In this document: piece after piece, positions 17,912-27,154 of the stretch
Numbering within the stretch: position 1 is the stretch's first letter
How the letters are laid out: each line of letters opens with the position of its first letter
Assembly: GCA_021735445.1 (NCBI GenBank)
Contig: JAIPHA010000010.1
Coordinates: 1 to 44,788, forward strand
Source: Candidatus Omnitrophota bacterium
GTDB lineage: Bacteria > Omnitrophota > Gorgyraeia > Duberdicusellales > 4484-171
DNA: 44,788 nt
Direction: 5' to 3'
Position numbers and translations under genes: made by a program
Notes under the pieces: generated by a model
What the model was told of the DNA's origin: nothing
What the model saw: the letters and a program-made list of their open reading frames with translations, nothing else
Databases searched by the model: none

Positions 17912-18406
17912 ATGGATTTTTGGGAAGTCGTAAGAAAAAGGGTTAGTGTCAGAGAGTATAGTGATCAAGAAATTGAACAAGAGAAGCTAAAAAATATCAT
18001 TGATGCAGCTCATCTTGCTCCTACAGCTAGGGGCGAGGAGCCTTGGGAGTTCATTTTAGTTACCGAAAAAAAATCTTTAGAGGAATTAGCAAATATTACC
18101 GATCATGGCAAGTTTTTAAAAGGCGCTGCTGCCGGGATTGTAGTTGTAGCTAAAGATACAAAATATTATCTAGAAGATGGTTGTGCAGCGACCGAAAACA
18201 TTTTGCTTGCGGCCGCCGCTTTAGGTGTTGGTTCTTGCTGGATCGCCGGAGACAAAAAACCTTACGGGGCCAATATTTGTAAATATTTAGGTGTGCCTGA
18301 TGGTTACAAGTTGGTTAGTGTAATTTCATTAGGGTATCCTAAAATAGAGCCTAAGCCGCATCAAAAACGAAAGGTCGAAGATCTTTTGCATTGGGAAAAT
18401 TTTTAA
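17912..18406 (+). CDS. Nitroreductase family protein
   Basis: MDFWEVVRKRVSVREYSDQEIEQEKLKNIIDAAHLAPTARGEEPWEFILV; ATG 17912 follows gggaggt. Confidence 0.88.
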   Translation: MDFWEVVRKRVSVREYSDQEIEQEKLKNIIDAAHLAPTARGEEPWEFILVTEKKSLEELANITDHGKFLKGAAAGIVVVAKDTKYYLEDGCAATENILLAAAALGVGSCWIAGDKKPYGANICKYLGVPDGYKLVSVISLGYPKIEPKPHQKRKVEDLLHWENF

Positions 18407-18422
18407 CTATGGAGGGTTAGCC

Positions 18423-18725
18423 ATGATTAAACATGTTGTGCTATGGAAAGTTAAAGATTCTTATCAAAATAAAAATAAAAAAGAATTAATCCAAAATTTT
18501 AAAGCGATGCTTGAAAAGCTGAAATCAATCATACCGGAGATTAAAAATATTGAAGTTGGGGTGAACCTAAGCTCAAGCCCTTCTGCGTCAGATATCATGC
18601 TTTATTCTGAATTTGAAACCAAAGAAGGATTAGACCTATACCGCAACCATCCGGAACATCAAAAAGTTGCTGAATATGCAAAAAAGATCATCAAAGAAGG
18701 TTCGGTCGTTGATTATCAAGTGTAG
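18423..18725 (+). CDS. Dabb (stress-responsive A/B barrel) family protein
   Basis: MIKHVVLWKVKDSYQNKN...FETKEGLDLYRNHPEHQKVAEYAKKI. Confidence 0.85.
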   Translation: MIKHVVLWKVKDSYQNKNKKELIQNFKAMLEKLKSIIPEIKNIEVGVNLSSSPSASDIMLYSEFETKEGLDLYRNHPEHQKVAEYAKKIIKEGSVVDYQV

Positions 18726-18751
18726 AGCATTCCTAGAGACGGGAGGTAAAG

Positions 18752-19387
18752 GTGTTTAAAGACAGAAAAGATGCAGGGGAAAAATTAGCTCAAGCTTTAG
18801 AAAAATATAAAATCGAAAACCCCTTGGTTCTTGCTATTCCCAGAGGAGGCATAGAGATTGGGTGTCAGATAGCAAAAATTCTTGGATTGGAATTTTCGAT
18901 AGTAGTTGTCCGTAAATTGCCATTGCCTCAAAATCCAGAGGCTGGTTTTGGGGCGTTAGCTGAAGATGGTAGCGAATTTGTGTTACCTTATGCTGTTGAC
19001 TGGCTCAACCGGCAGCAAAGAGAGGAGATTAAGAAAGAGCAGAATGAAGAAATCCAGCGTAGAATTAAGGCCTTACGAAAAGGCGAACCTCTTGTTCCCC
19101 TCAAAAATAAGACAGTTATTTTAGTTGATGATGGTATTGCTATGGGTTCAACCATGAGAGCTGCAATTAAGCTTTGTCAGAATAAAGGAGTAGGTGAATT
19201 GATTGTTGCTTCTCCGGTTGCTGGTCCGTCGGTTGCGGATCAGATAAATAGGCAAGTAGATAAAACAGTAATTTTAGAAATACCTAAATTTTTTAGAGCT
19301 GTAGCTCAAAGTTACCAAAATTGGCATGATGTTTCAGACCAAGAAGTGATTGAAAGTTTGAACCAGTTGAAAGGTAATTTTAATTAA
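18752..19387 (+). CDS. Phosphoribosyltransferase family protein
   Basis: VLAIPRGGIEIGCQIAK and VILVDDGIAMGSTMRAAI PRPP-binding motif. Confidence 0.88.
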   Translation: MFKDRKDAGEKLAQALEKYKIENPLVLAIPRGGIEIGCQIAKILGLEFSIVVVRKLPLPQNPEAGFGALAEDGSEFVLPYAVDWLNRQQREEIKKEQNEEIQRRIKALRKGEPLVPLKNKTVILVDDGIAMGSTMRAAIKLCQNKGVGELIVASPVAGPSVADQINRQVDKTVILEIPKFFRAVAQSYQNWHDVSDQEVIESLNQLKGNFN

Positions 19388-19422
19388 TTTATTAATTAAA
19401 GGGATAAACACAAGGAGGACTA

Positions 19423-19815
19423 ATGACAACTTTATTTACTAAGATTATAAAAGGCAAAATACCTGCACACAAGATATTAGAAAATGATCAGTTTTTAGCT
19501 TTTTTGGATATTCGGCCAATCAAACCCGGGCATACGCTGGTTATTCCCAAACGGGAAGTTGACTATGTTTTTGATTTAGATGATAAAATCCTTTCCAATA
19601 TTTTAATTTTTTCAAAAAGAGTGGCTAAGATGATTGAAAAAGCGGTTGAATGCAAAAGAGTGGGGATTATGGTGGCCGGCTTAGAGGTGCCCCATGCCCA
19701 TATTCATTTAATTCCGATGACTGCCCTAGGAGATCTAAATTTTGCTAATGCTAAAGAAGTAAAAGACGATGCATTAAAACAAATGTCAGAAAAAATTTCT
19801 AGACAAGGAGAATAA
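19423..19815 (+). CDS. HIT family protein
   Basis: FTKIIKGKIPAHKILEND...PHAHIHLIPM. Confidence 0.93.
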   Translation: MTTLFTKIIKGKIPAHKILENDQFLAFLDIRPIKPGHTLVIPKREVDYVFDLDDKILSNILIFSKRVAKMIEKAVECKRVGIMVAGLEVPHAHIHLIPMTALGDLNFANAKEVKDDALKQMSEKISRQGE

Positions 19816-19818
19816 AAC

Positions 19819-20178
19819 ATGACCGGCAAAATCAAAAATAACAAGTATTGCCGAGGTTGTCCGGCAATATGCTGTACGAATTTATCAATGGGGATAGGAA
19901 AGCCTGCTAATCCGAAAGAAGTAGAGGATTTAAAATGGCAGCTTCAATTTGATACCGTAAAGGTATATATTAGTAAAAACCGGTGGTACCAGTTGGTGGA
20001 GGGCCGTTGTATCTATTTATCCGAAGATAATTTTTGTACCATTTATGATCATCGCCCCAAAAAGTGCCGTGACCATAATCCGCCCAATTGTGAACGTTTT
20101 GGAAAATATTACGATGTAATGTTAGAAAATCCAAAAGATTTAGAAAAGTATTTCGCTAAGAAAAAAAGAAAAAAATAA
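19819..20178 (+). CDS. YkgJ-like Cys-cluster (metal-chelating) protein
   Basis: CRGCPAICC...RCIYLSEDNFCTIYDHRPKKCRDHNPPNC. Confidence 0.75.
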   Translation: MTGKIKNNKYCRGCPAICCTNLSMGIGKPANPKEVEDLKWQLQFDTVKVYISKNRWYQLVEGRCIYLSEDNFCTIYDHRPKKCRDHNPPNCERFGKYYDVMLENPKDLEKYFAKKKRKK

Positions 20179-20188
20179 ATAGATAAAT

Positions 20189-21193
20189 ATGAATTTGTTT
20201 ATTCTCTTATTTATCATTTTGGTAATTTCAAATCTGGCGGTATTTTTCGGAAAGAAAATAAAAATACCGTCAGTTGTAACTTTAATTTTTGTAGGTGTTG
20301 TTTTTGGTTTACCTTGGCTGGAAAAAAATATTATTGGGGGAGCCAAACAATTAATATTTGATATTGGAGATATCGGGCTGCTTGCTCTAATGTTTTTAGC
20401 CGGCCTAGAAAGTTCCTGGCATCTTCTTTGTGAGGAGAAAAAAGATGCGGCTTTAATCGCATTTTCCTCAGCGATAATTCCCATCTTTATAGGTTTTTCT
20501 CTCTTTTATCTGATAGGATTTTCAGCCAAAGTTTCTTTTATTGTTGGAGTATGTATGAGCATCACCGCCGAGGCAACTAAAGCAAAAGTCCTATTAGAAC
20601 TAAAAAAACTCAAAACAAAAATGGGAGCAGCTTTGATGGGGTCTGGTATAATTGATGATGCCTTTGGCCTTTCTCTTTTTGTGTTGTTAACTTATTTTGT
20701 AAAGGCAGGAGGAGATAAAGAAAAGCTTTTAGTGGCAGGATCGATAATGATTTTTTTTGTGGGGATGATCTTTAAAAAAGCATTAGGCAGGTATCATGAT
20801 ATTTTGTCAATTATCGAAAATAGCCTGAACTGGTTGTTGGTGCCTTTTTTCTTTATTTCTATTGGCCTTCATTTTCATTTCCAGTCTTTAGTTTTAAATC
20901 CCATTCTTTTGTTTGCTATATTAGGGATTGCAATTTTAGGTAAATTGGTTGGCCCTTTTCTGGTAAAGCCTTTGACAAGTTTTAACCGAAAGCAAACATT
21001 CTTGATAGGATGGGCCATGAATTCAAGAGGAGCTTTAGAGCTTGCTATAGCTTTGATTGCTTATAGAACCGCATTAATTTCTGTTGAACTGTATTCATCG
21101 TTAATAGTGATGGCTTTTGTTACTACCTTAATGTTTCCGTTTATAATTATTCCGATTATCCGAAAAGATCCGCAAATTATGGAAGAGGATTGA
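20189..21193 (+). CDS. Cation:proton antiporter (Kef/CPA2-type membrane domain)
   Basis: SVVTLIFVGVVFG, ISAEAT-like MSITAEATKAKVLLEL, SRGALELAIALIAY. Confidence 0.85.
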   Translation: MNLFILLFIILVISNLAVFFGKKIKIPSVVTLIFVGVVFGLPWLEKNIIGGAKQLIFDIGDIGLLALMFLAGLESSWHLLCEEKKDAALIAFSSAIIPIFIGFSLFYLIGFSAKVSFIVGVCMSITAEATKAKVLLELKKLKTKMGAALMGSGIIDDAFGLSLFVLLTYFVKAGGDKEKLLVAGSIMIFFVGMIFKKALGRYHDILSIIENSLNWLLVPFFFISIGLHFHFQSLVLNPILLFAILGIAILGKLVGPFLVKPLTSFNRKQTFLIGWAMNSRGALELAIALIAYRTALISVELYSSLIVMAFVTTLMFPFIIIPIIRKDPQIMEED

Positions 21194-21197
21194 TTAT

Positions 21198-21608
21198 TTA
21201 ATTTTGGCCGGACTGGTCTTGTAAGCTGCTAAATATTTTTTTAGAAACGAATTTTGCTAAATTATAGTTAAGAGAAGATATTTGAACTTCAGTTTTATTT
21301 ACATCCAACCAGTTAAAAAATATGGCTACTTCGGTAGAATGGTTGGCTGAAGGAAAAACTTCACTGTAGCCAAATGAAACTATAAAGCTTTTTCTTGACG
21401 AACCCCGGTAAAGATTGGCTCCTAATTCTTTGATAATCTCTTCTGTTTGGTGATAACATTTGATTATGTCTTTTTTAAAATTTTGGCTGTAAATTTTACC
21501 TTTAGTTTTAAAGGGCTTAACCCCGATTCCCGCTAAGCGCGCAGTTTCATAGGGGAAACAACCTAAAAAAGAAGAAAGTACGAAAATAAAAAAAATTATA
21601 TATTTCAT
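21198..21608 (-). CDS. Hypothetical lipoprotein
   Basis: MKYIIFFIFVLSSFLGCF lipobox-like signal. Confidence 0.55.
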   Translation of the reverse strand: MKYIIFFIFVLSSFLGCFPYETARLAGIGVKPFKTKGKIYSQNFKKDIIKCYHQTEEIIKELGANLYRGSSRKSFIVSFGYSEVFPSANHSTEVAIFFNWLDVNKTEVQISSLNYNLAKFVSKKIFSSLQDQSGQN

Positions 21609-21652
21609 TTTATTTTTCCTTATTTATCTATATAATATCTTAATTAATAAGG

Positions 21653-22360
21653 TTGTCAACGTTTAAGCTCATGCAAAGGTTTAATTATACTCTTTTAAGA
21701 AAACCATACCGTAAAACCATTAGTCTTGAAGTAACTTCAAGAAATAAAGTGGTGGTTAAAGCTTCTAAGGCTTATTCAGTTGAAAAGATTAATCAGTTTA
21801 TTGTTCGAAAATCTAAATGGATTCAAAAGCAGCTTGATTTTAATAAAAAAATAAGAAAACCCCCTCTAATTAGAAAGTATATGTCTGGGGAGAAGTATCT
21901 TTTTTTAGGTGGTTATTACAATCTTTTGCTTATCGAAGGAAAACCTAAAATATCTATAGATGAGCAAAAATTAAAGTTTTTTGCTTCAGAAAAATATTTG
22001 TTGCGGAAAAAATATATAAAAAACAAATTAGAGGATTGGTACAAAAAACAAGCTTATAAAAAGATACTTGAAAGAGTCTGTTTCTATGAGAAAGTTTTAG
22101 GGGTGTTTATCTCTGATCTTTCAATTAAATCTTTTAACAGAAGCTGGGGAAATTGTTCAAGCAAAAAACAAGTTAGTTTTAGCCCCTATTTAGTGATGGC
22201 GCCAATTACGGTCATTGATTATGTAGTGGTTCATGAATTAACACATATCATTATCCCCAATCATTCAGCTAAATTTTGGAATTTTTTAGGAAATTTCATC
22301 CCTGACTATAAGCAACGGAAGAGGTGGCTAATTGCTCATGAAAATCAACTTTGCATTTAA
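21653..22360 (+). CDS. YgjP/DUF45-type M48-like metallopeptidase
   Basis: SWGNCSSKKQVSFSPYLVMAPITVIDYVVVHELTHIIIPNHSAKFW. Confidence 0.9.
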   Translation: MSTFKLMQRFNYTLLRKPYRKTISLEVTSRNKVVVKASKAYSVEKINQFIVRKSKWIQKQLDFNKKIRKPPLIRKYMSGEKYLFLGGYYNLLLIEGKPKISIDEQKLKFFASEKYLLRKKYIKNKLEDWYKKQAYKKILERVCFYEKVLGVFISDLSIKSFNRSWGNCSSKKQVSFSPYLVMAPITVIDYVVVHELTHIIIPNHSAKFWNFLGNFIPDYKQRKRWLIAHENQLCI

Positions 22361-22490
22361 GATTGTGAATGGATGCGATCAGCAAAATTACTAATTTGTA
22401 CGAATTTACGAAGTAGTATAGATATTTATTTGTATATCCGTAAAAGATTCGTACATTCGATGATGATACGGATTAAACAAGGAGATAACA

Positions 22491-23054
22491 ATGGATGAGA
22501 TTTATGTAAGCACCGATATCGAAACTGACGGGCCGGTTCCCGGTATTTATTCTATGCTAAGCTTTGGTTCGGCAGCTTTTAAGAAAAACAAAGAGATCAT
22601 CTCTACTTTTAGTGTAAATTTAGAATGTTTACCTGGGGCAAAGCAAGACCCTGATACTATGGAGTGGTGGAAAACAGAGGAGAAAGCATGGGAAGCTTGC
22701 CGAAAAAACTTAGAGGCTCCGAAAAAAGCGATGCTAAAATACCTTGGATGGTTAGAAGAACTACCTGGAAAACCGGTATTTCTTGCTTACCCGGCTTCTT
22801 TTGATTTCAATTTTATTAATTGGTATTTTATAAAATTTATTGGGAAAAATCCTTTTTCTTATTTAGCTTTAGATATCAAAAGTTATGCTATGGCGGTATT
22901 GAAAAAACCTTTTTATAAAGTTACAAAAAACGCAATGCCGAAAAAGTGGTTTGATGAAAATAAACGATCTCATGTTGCCTTAGATGATGCCATAGAACAA
23001 GGTTTATTATTTTGTAACATAATGAATGAAAACAACCAAAGTAATAAAAGTTGA
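22491..23054 (+). CDS. 3'-5' exoribonuclease (DEDD-type)
   Basis: [30 protein letters not shown]...[12 protein letters not shown]. Confidence 0.85.
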   Translation: MDEIYVSTDIETDGPVPGIYSMLSFGSAAFKKNKEIISTFSVNLECLPGAKQDPDTMEWWKTEEKAWEACRKNLEAPKKAMLKYLGWLEELPGKPVFLAYPASFDFNFINWYFIKFIGKNPFSYLALDIKSYAMAVLKKPFYKVTKNAMPKKWFDENKRSHVALDDAIEQGLLFCNIMNENNQSNKS

Positions 23055-23590
23055 TGCTTGCAAAAAGAAAAAATATTTTGATAGCCGGTATTATCGCCTT
23101 TTTTCTTTTGGTTGATTCAGGAGTTTTAGCTTATGATTCAGCAGGTTTGTACCAAAAGGTAAAAGAGAATGCCACCCAAGGAGACATCTACCGTTCCTTT
23201 ATGTACTTACGCCAGATATTACGTGAATATCCAGATTCTAAATTTGCTAAATCTGCTTTGTTTTCATTGGGAGAGTTTTATTTTTTAACTACTAATTACC
23301 AGCAAGCGGTGCATACATTACAAAAATTTATTAATAAATATCCTGATTCTAAGTTAAATATTTTTGTTTTATCTTTTTTGTATGAAATTAGCAAAGAAAA
23401 CAAGAGTTTATCTAATGCGCAAGAAATACGAAATAAAATAATAACCTTCTATCAACATAGTTTTTTATTTAGAGAATCTAAAACATATAGCTATACATCC
23501 GCTTTGCTCAAAAACTATAAAGTCCAATATTTTATTGATACAATAAAATTTTTTATTGATGAAAAACCTTCTTTTGAAATTAAATTTTAA
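23054..23590 (+). CDS. TPR-like secreted protein (tol-pal YbgF/BamD-like repeats)
   Basis: Signal-like N-terminus; YPDSKFAKSALFSLGEFYFLTTNYQQAVHTLQKFINKYPDSK. Confidence 0.65.
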   Translation: MLAKRKNILIAGIIAFFLLVDSGVLAYDSAGLYQKVKENATQGDIYRSFMYLRQILREYPDSKFAKSALFSLGEFYFLTTNYQQAVHTLQKFINKYPDSKLNIFVLSFLYEISKENKSLSNAQEIRNKIITFYQHSFLFRESKTYSYTSALLKNYKVQYFIDTIKFFIDEKPSFEIKF

Positions 23591-25487
23591 ATTTATCAGC
23601 CTATTTTTGGCAATAATCCTGATTGGATTGATTATCCTTAGCGGAATTGGAACTTATTTTATTTCAAATTCAAAAAATACCATTGAAAACCGTATTTCCT
23701 CGTCTCTAAACGGCAAAGTAAAAATTGGCCAAATACTTTTTATTGTTCCTAATATAATTTTAGCGAGAAATGTTGTTTGCTGGCAAAAGAAGGCAGAAGG
23801 TACCGCACCAATTGTTTTTTTGAATTGGTTGCGTTTTGATTTTTCCCTAGGAAAAATGTTAGTTAAAAAAGAAATAGTACCGTTAAAAATCGGTTTTTAT
23901 AAGTTAAAAATCAATTATCAAAAATGTGTAGAGTTTTTTAAACAAAATCGAGAAAAGATAATGGCCGCAATAATCGCCCTCCCTCCGGCGAAAGATGTAA
24001 TTATTGATTTTTTAAATACCTCTTTTTTAATTTCAGAAAGTTCCAAAATAAAAAATTATTTAATCGTAAACAGCCATATAAAATTAACTCAAGACGAGTT
24101 GTTGTCTAAGGGGTCATTGCAATTAAGGAATGTTAAAAATAGCAGTAAAGTTTTTAGAGAAAATAAAATTGTTAACCCAGTAAGGTATAGGCTCGAAGGT
24201 AATTTTGACAACAATTTTTTTATAATTGAAAAGTTTGATATTTTATGGAAAAAGTTTTTTGCTAGGTTTTGGGGGAAAGTAAATGATTCATTGATAAAAG
24301 TAGATGCTTACACAGAATACCACAAAGATTTTCAAGGAAATGTCTCCTTATTGGCAAATATCAGTTTTCCGAGTTTGTTAATAAAAAAAATGATTTTTTA
24401 TTCAAAAAATGCGACTTTAGAAACAAAAGGCAATTTGGTATTGCTTAAACCGATTTTTGTAAACACAAAAACCGAAGTAATTTTCCCCGATCATTTTTTA
24501 AAATCATCTAAAAGCATAAAAAGAATAACAAATTTTTTTAAAGGGAACATTTTAGATGGACGATATAAAGGAAAGATTTTCACAAATTTATTCTCACCAG
24601 ATACGGATAAACCTTTTTTACAAATAGAATTTATAAGTGATAAACTATCACTTTCAGACTATAGTAAAAAAAATGTTTTATTTTTTAATAAAATAACATT
24701 GAAACGGAAAAAAGTAAAAAAGGATTATAATTTAACATTAAAGAATGTGAAGTTTAAATTCCAAAAAAATAAAAATAAAATAAATATCATAGATTATTCT
24801 GCAAATTTATATCAGGGAAAAATAAAAGGTAAAACACGCTATAATTTGGAAAAATTCCCTTTTGTTTTTAGTTCTGTTGCGGCTATTAATAATCTGGATG
24901 TAAAATCTTTAGGGGTTGCTTTACCATTTTTTAGCGGAGTAGCCGGCGGTTTAGAAGCAGATATTAATTTTGATAATGATCCAGATTTTGAAATTAAAGC
25001 AGATGCTAAAATAAAAAGGGGGTTGTTGAACGATTTTGATTTCTTATTATGGATTTCAGATTTTTTTGGGATTGAATCCTTAAAGAGAGTTAATTTTGAT
25101 TTATTGTCTGCAAAAATTACCTTTAATAAACAAGGGTTTTTCGTTGATAAAATTAATTTAGATTCTCAAAAAATAAAATTAAAAGGATATTATCATAGAC
25201 GAATTAGTGATTTAGTATCGAGTAAATTGTCCTTAAGTATTTCGGAAAAAATGCTTGCAGAGTCAAGGTTAAGGTCTTTGATTAATATTTTAGGAAAAGA
25301 TGTAAATTATTTGACTTTTGATTTCCAATTATCGGGATTATCCGATAGAGCAAATTTTCAATGGCTAGATTCTGCATTTAAAAAACGTTTGCGTAGGCGG
25401 ATACCTAACTTCATAGAAAGAGGTATTGAGCGGAAAGTAGAAGAAACTATCAAGACAATGTCAACAAAAGAAAAGGAGGAGAAATGA
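23559..25487 (+). CDS. AsmA-like/periplasmic intermembrane protein
   Basis: 643 aa, N-terminal TM then AsmA-type beta-rich repeats (GGLEADINFDNDPDFEIKADAKIKRG...). Confidence 0.6.
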   Translation: MKNLLLKLNFKFISLFLAIILIGLIILSGIGTYFISNSKNTIENRISSSLNGKVKIGQILFIVPNIILARNVVCWQKKAEGTAPIVFLNWLRFDFSLGKMLVKKEIVPLKIGFYKLKINYQKCVEFFKQNREKIMAAIIALPPAKDVIIDFLNTSFLISESSKIKNYLIVNSHIKLTQDELLSKGSLQLRNVKNSSKVFRENKIVNPVRYRLEGNFDNNFFIIEKFDILWKKFFARFWGKVNDSLIKVDAYTEYHKDFQGNVSLLANISFPSLLIKKMIFYSKNATLETKGNLVLLKPIFVNTKTEVIFPDHFLKSSKSIKRITNFFKGNILDGRYKGKIFTNLFSPDTDKPFLQIEFISDKLSLSDYSKKNVLFFNKITLKRKKVKKDYNLTLKNVKFKFQKNKNKINIIDYSANLYQGKIKGKTRYNLEKFPFVFSSVAAINNLDVKSLGVALPFFSGVAGGLEADINFDNDPDFEIKADAKIKRGLLNDFDFLLWISDFFGIESLKRVNFDLLSAKITFNKQGFFVDKINLDSQKIKLKGYYHRRISDLVSSKLSLSISEKMLAESRLRSLINILGKDVNYLTFDFQLSGLSDRANFQWLDSAFKKRLRRRIPNFIERGIERKVEETIKTMSTKEKEEK

Positions 25488-25846
25488 AAAAATGTAAGGT
25501 TGGTGGTGGAGTTTTGAATGGACTGGTGGGGAAAATTAAAAAAATATTTTTTAATCAGTCCCTCTCAGGTAAAGGCCAAGATGCATCTAACAAGCGCGTT
25601 GATAATGCAGAATCTAATAAACTTGAAAAAAAAATAAGCGAATCAACCACCAGGGAAGAAGAAAAGTATCAATGCCCAATTTGTAAAAGAATGATCCTTG
25701 AGTCGCATGCAATAGAACATATTAAAACCGAAGAATACTTGATGGGGCTTATCTCTAAGGACCATCCCAAATGGAGCAAAAAAGATCCTGTTTGCCAAGA
25801 ATGCATAGATTATTATCGTAAACTGGTAGAAGATGCTGAGATATGA
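25484..25846 (+). CDS. Hypothetical protein with C-terminal CxxC...CxxC zinc-ribbon-like segment
   Basis: YQCPICKRMILESHAIEHI...DPVCQECIDYY. Confidence 0.5.
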   Translation: MKKCKVGGGVLNGLVGKIKKIFFNQSLSGKGQDASNKRVDNAESNKLEKKISESTTREEEKYQCPICKRMILESHAIEHIKTEEYLMGLISKDHPKWSKKDPVCQECIDYYRKLVEDAEI

Positions 25847-25889
25847 TTTTTTAGCCTTAGCTGCCAAGATTTACCGGAACAATATATGC

Positions 25890-25917
25890 TTGACAGAAAA
25901 AGCACTTATGTTATAAA
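25890..25917 (+). promoter_or_regulatory. Promoter candidate for carA
   Basis: TTGACA 25890-25895, N16, TATAAA 25912-25917. Confidence 0.55.
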
Positions 25918-25990
25918 AGAATGATTTGTCTTACAGATGTTATCCCTTTCTCATAAATTGTTAAAGAATTAGCTTGAATCCAGCTAAAAA

Positions 25991-27103
25991 ATGAGTATAC
26001 CAGACGATTATATAAAGGCTAGAGTTGCATTGGAAGACGGTGTTGTATTTAAAGGTTTTTCATTTACCGGCGCTGGAGAATCTGAAGGAGAGGTAGTCTT
26101 TAACACCAGCCTTACTGGTTATCAAGAAATTCTTACCGACCCCTCTTACCATGGCCAAATTGTTACGATGACTTGTCCCTTAATCGGAAATTACGGGATA
26201 AATGAAGAAGACAAAGAATCATTAAATCCTAAGGTTGCCGGATTTATCGTAAAAGAATCCAGTCGAATCCCCAGTAACTGGCGCAGCAGTAAAGATTTAG
26301 CTTCTTATCTGGCAGAAAATAATAAATTAGGCCTTGAAGGAGTTGACACTCGCGCGATTACCCGCCACATCAGAATACAAGGAGCGATGAAAGCGGTTAT
26401 TTCAACGTCGGATAAAAGTGATTCAGAACTTATACAACAAGCTAAAGAATCAAAAGGCATTATTGGCCGTGATTTAGTTAAAGATGTAAGCACCAAGCAA
26501 TCTTATTTTTGGAATGATTCCGGCAAATATAAAATAGTGGTCTTAGATTGCGGAGTTAAATTTAATATTTTAAGAAAATTAGAAGAATTAAATTGCAAGG
26601 TTTTTGTGATGCCAGCTCAATCTGGCTCAGAGCAAATCTTAAAGCAGAATCCAGACGGGGTTTTGATTTCAAACGGGCCGGGTGACCCGGAAGCTGTGCC
26701 TTATCTGACAGAGAATGTAAAAGGCCTTCTTGGTAAGGTTCCCTTATTTGGGATTTGTTTAGGAAATCAAATATTAGGGTTGGCTCAAGGAGCAAAAACT
26801 TATAAATTAAAGTTTGGCCATCATGGCGGCAATCATCCCGTGAAAGATCTCCGGGATGGTAAAATTTCAATTACTGTGCAAAATCATGGTTTTTGTGTTG
26901 ACTTAGATACTTTAGATAAAGAGAGCATTGAAATAACTCATCTGAATCTAAACGATAATACCGTAGAAGGGATTCGACATAAAAAAATACCTTTGTTTTC
27001 AGTGCAATTTCATCCAGAATCTGCTCCCGGGCCTCACGACGGGCAATATTTATTTTTTGATTTTATAAAAATGATAGAAGAGTTTAAAACTACCAAAGCG
27101 TAA
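25991..27103 (+). CDS. carA: Carbamoyl phosphate synthase small subunit
   Basis: FNTSLTGYQEILTDPSYHGQIVTMTCPLIGNYG; GICLGNQILG; VQFHPESAPGPHD. Confidence 0.98.
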   Translation: MSIPDDYIKARVALEDGVVFKGFSFTGAGESEGEVVFNTSLTGYQEILTDPSYHGQIVTMTCPLIGNYGINEEDKESLNPKVAGFIVKESSRIPSNWRSSKDLASYLAENNKLGLEGVDTRAITRHIRIQGAMKAVISTSDKSDSELIQQAKESKGIIGRDLVKDVSTKQSYFWNDSGKYKIVVLDCGVKFNILRKLEELNCKVFVMPAQSGSEQILKQNPDGVLISNGPGDPEAVPYLTENVKGLLGKVPLFGICLGNQILGLAQGAKTYKLKFGHHGGNHPVKDLRDGKISITVQNHGFCVDLDTLDKESIEITHLNLNDNTVEGIRHKKIPLFSVQFHPESAPGPHDGQYLFFDFIKMIEEFKTTKA

Positions 27104-27108
27104 AACAC

Positions 27109-27148
27109 AAAACGTAAAACGTAAAACGTAGAACGTAGAACGTAGAAC
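27109..27148. repeat. 7-bp tandem repeat between carA and carB
   Basis: (aaaacgt)x3 (agaacgt)x2 agaac, about 5.7 units. Confidence 0.9.
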
Positions 27149-27154
27149 AAAACA

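Noticed and set aside
27109-27148. CRISPR-like array
   Set aside because: Heptamer tandem repeat without spacers; a microsatellite, not CRISPR.
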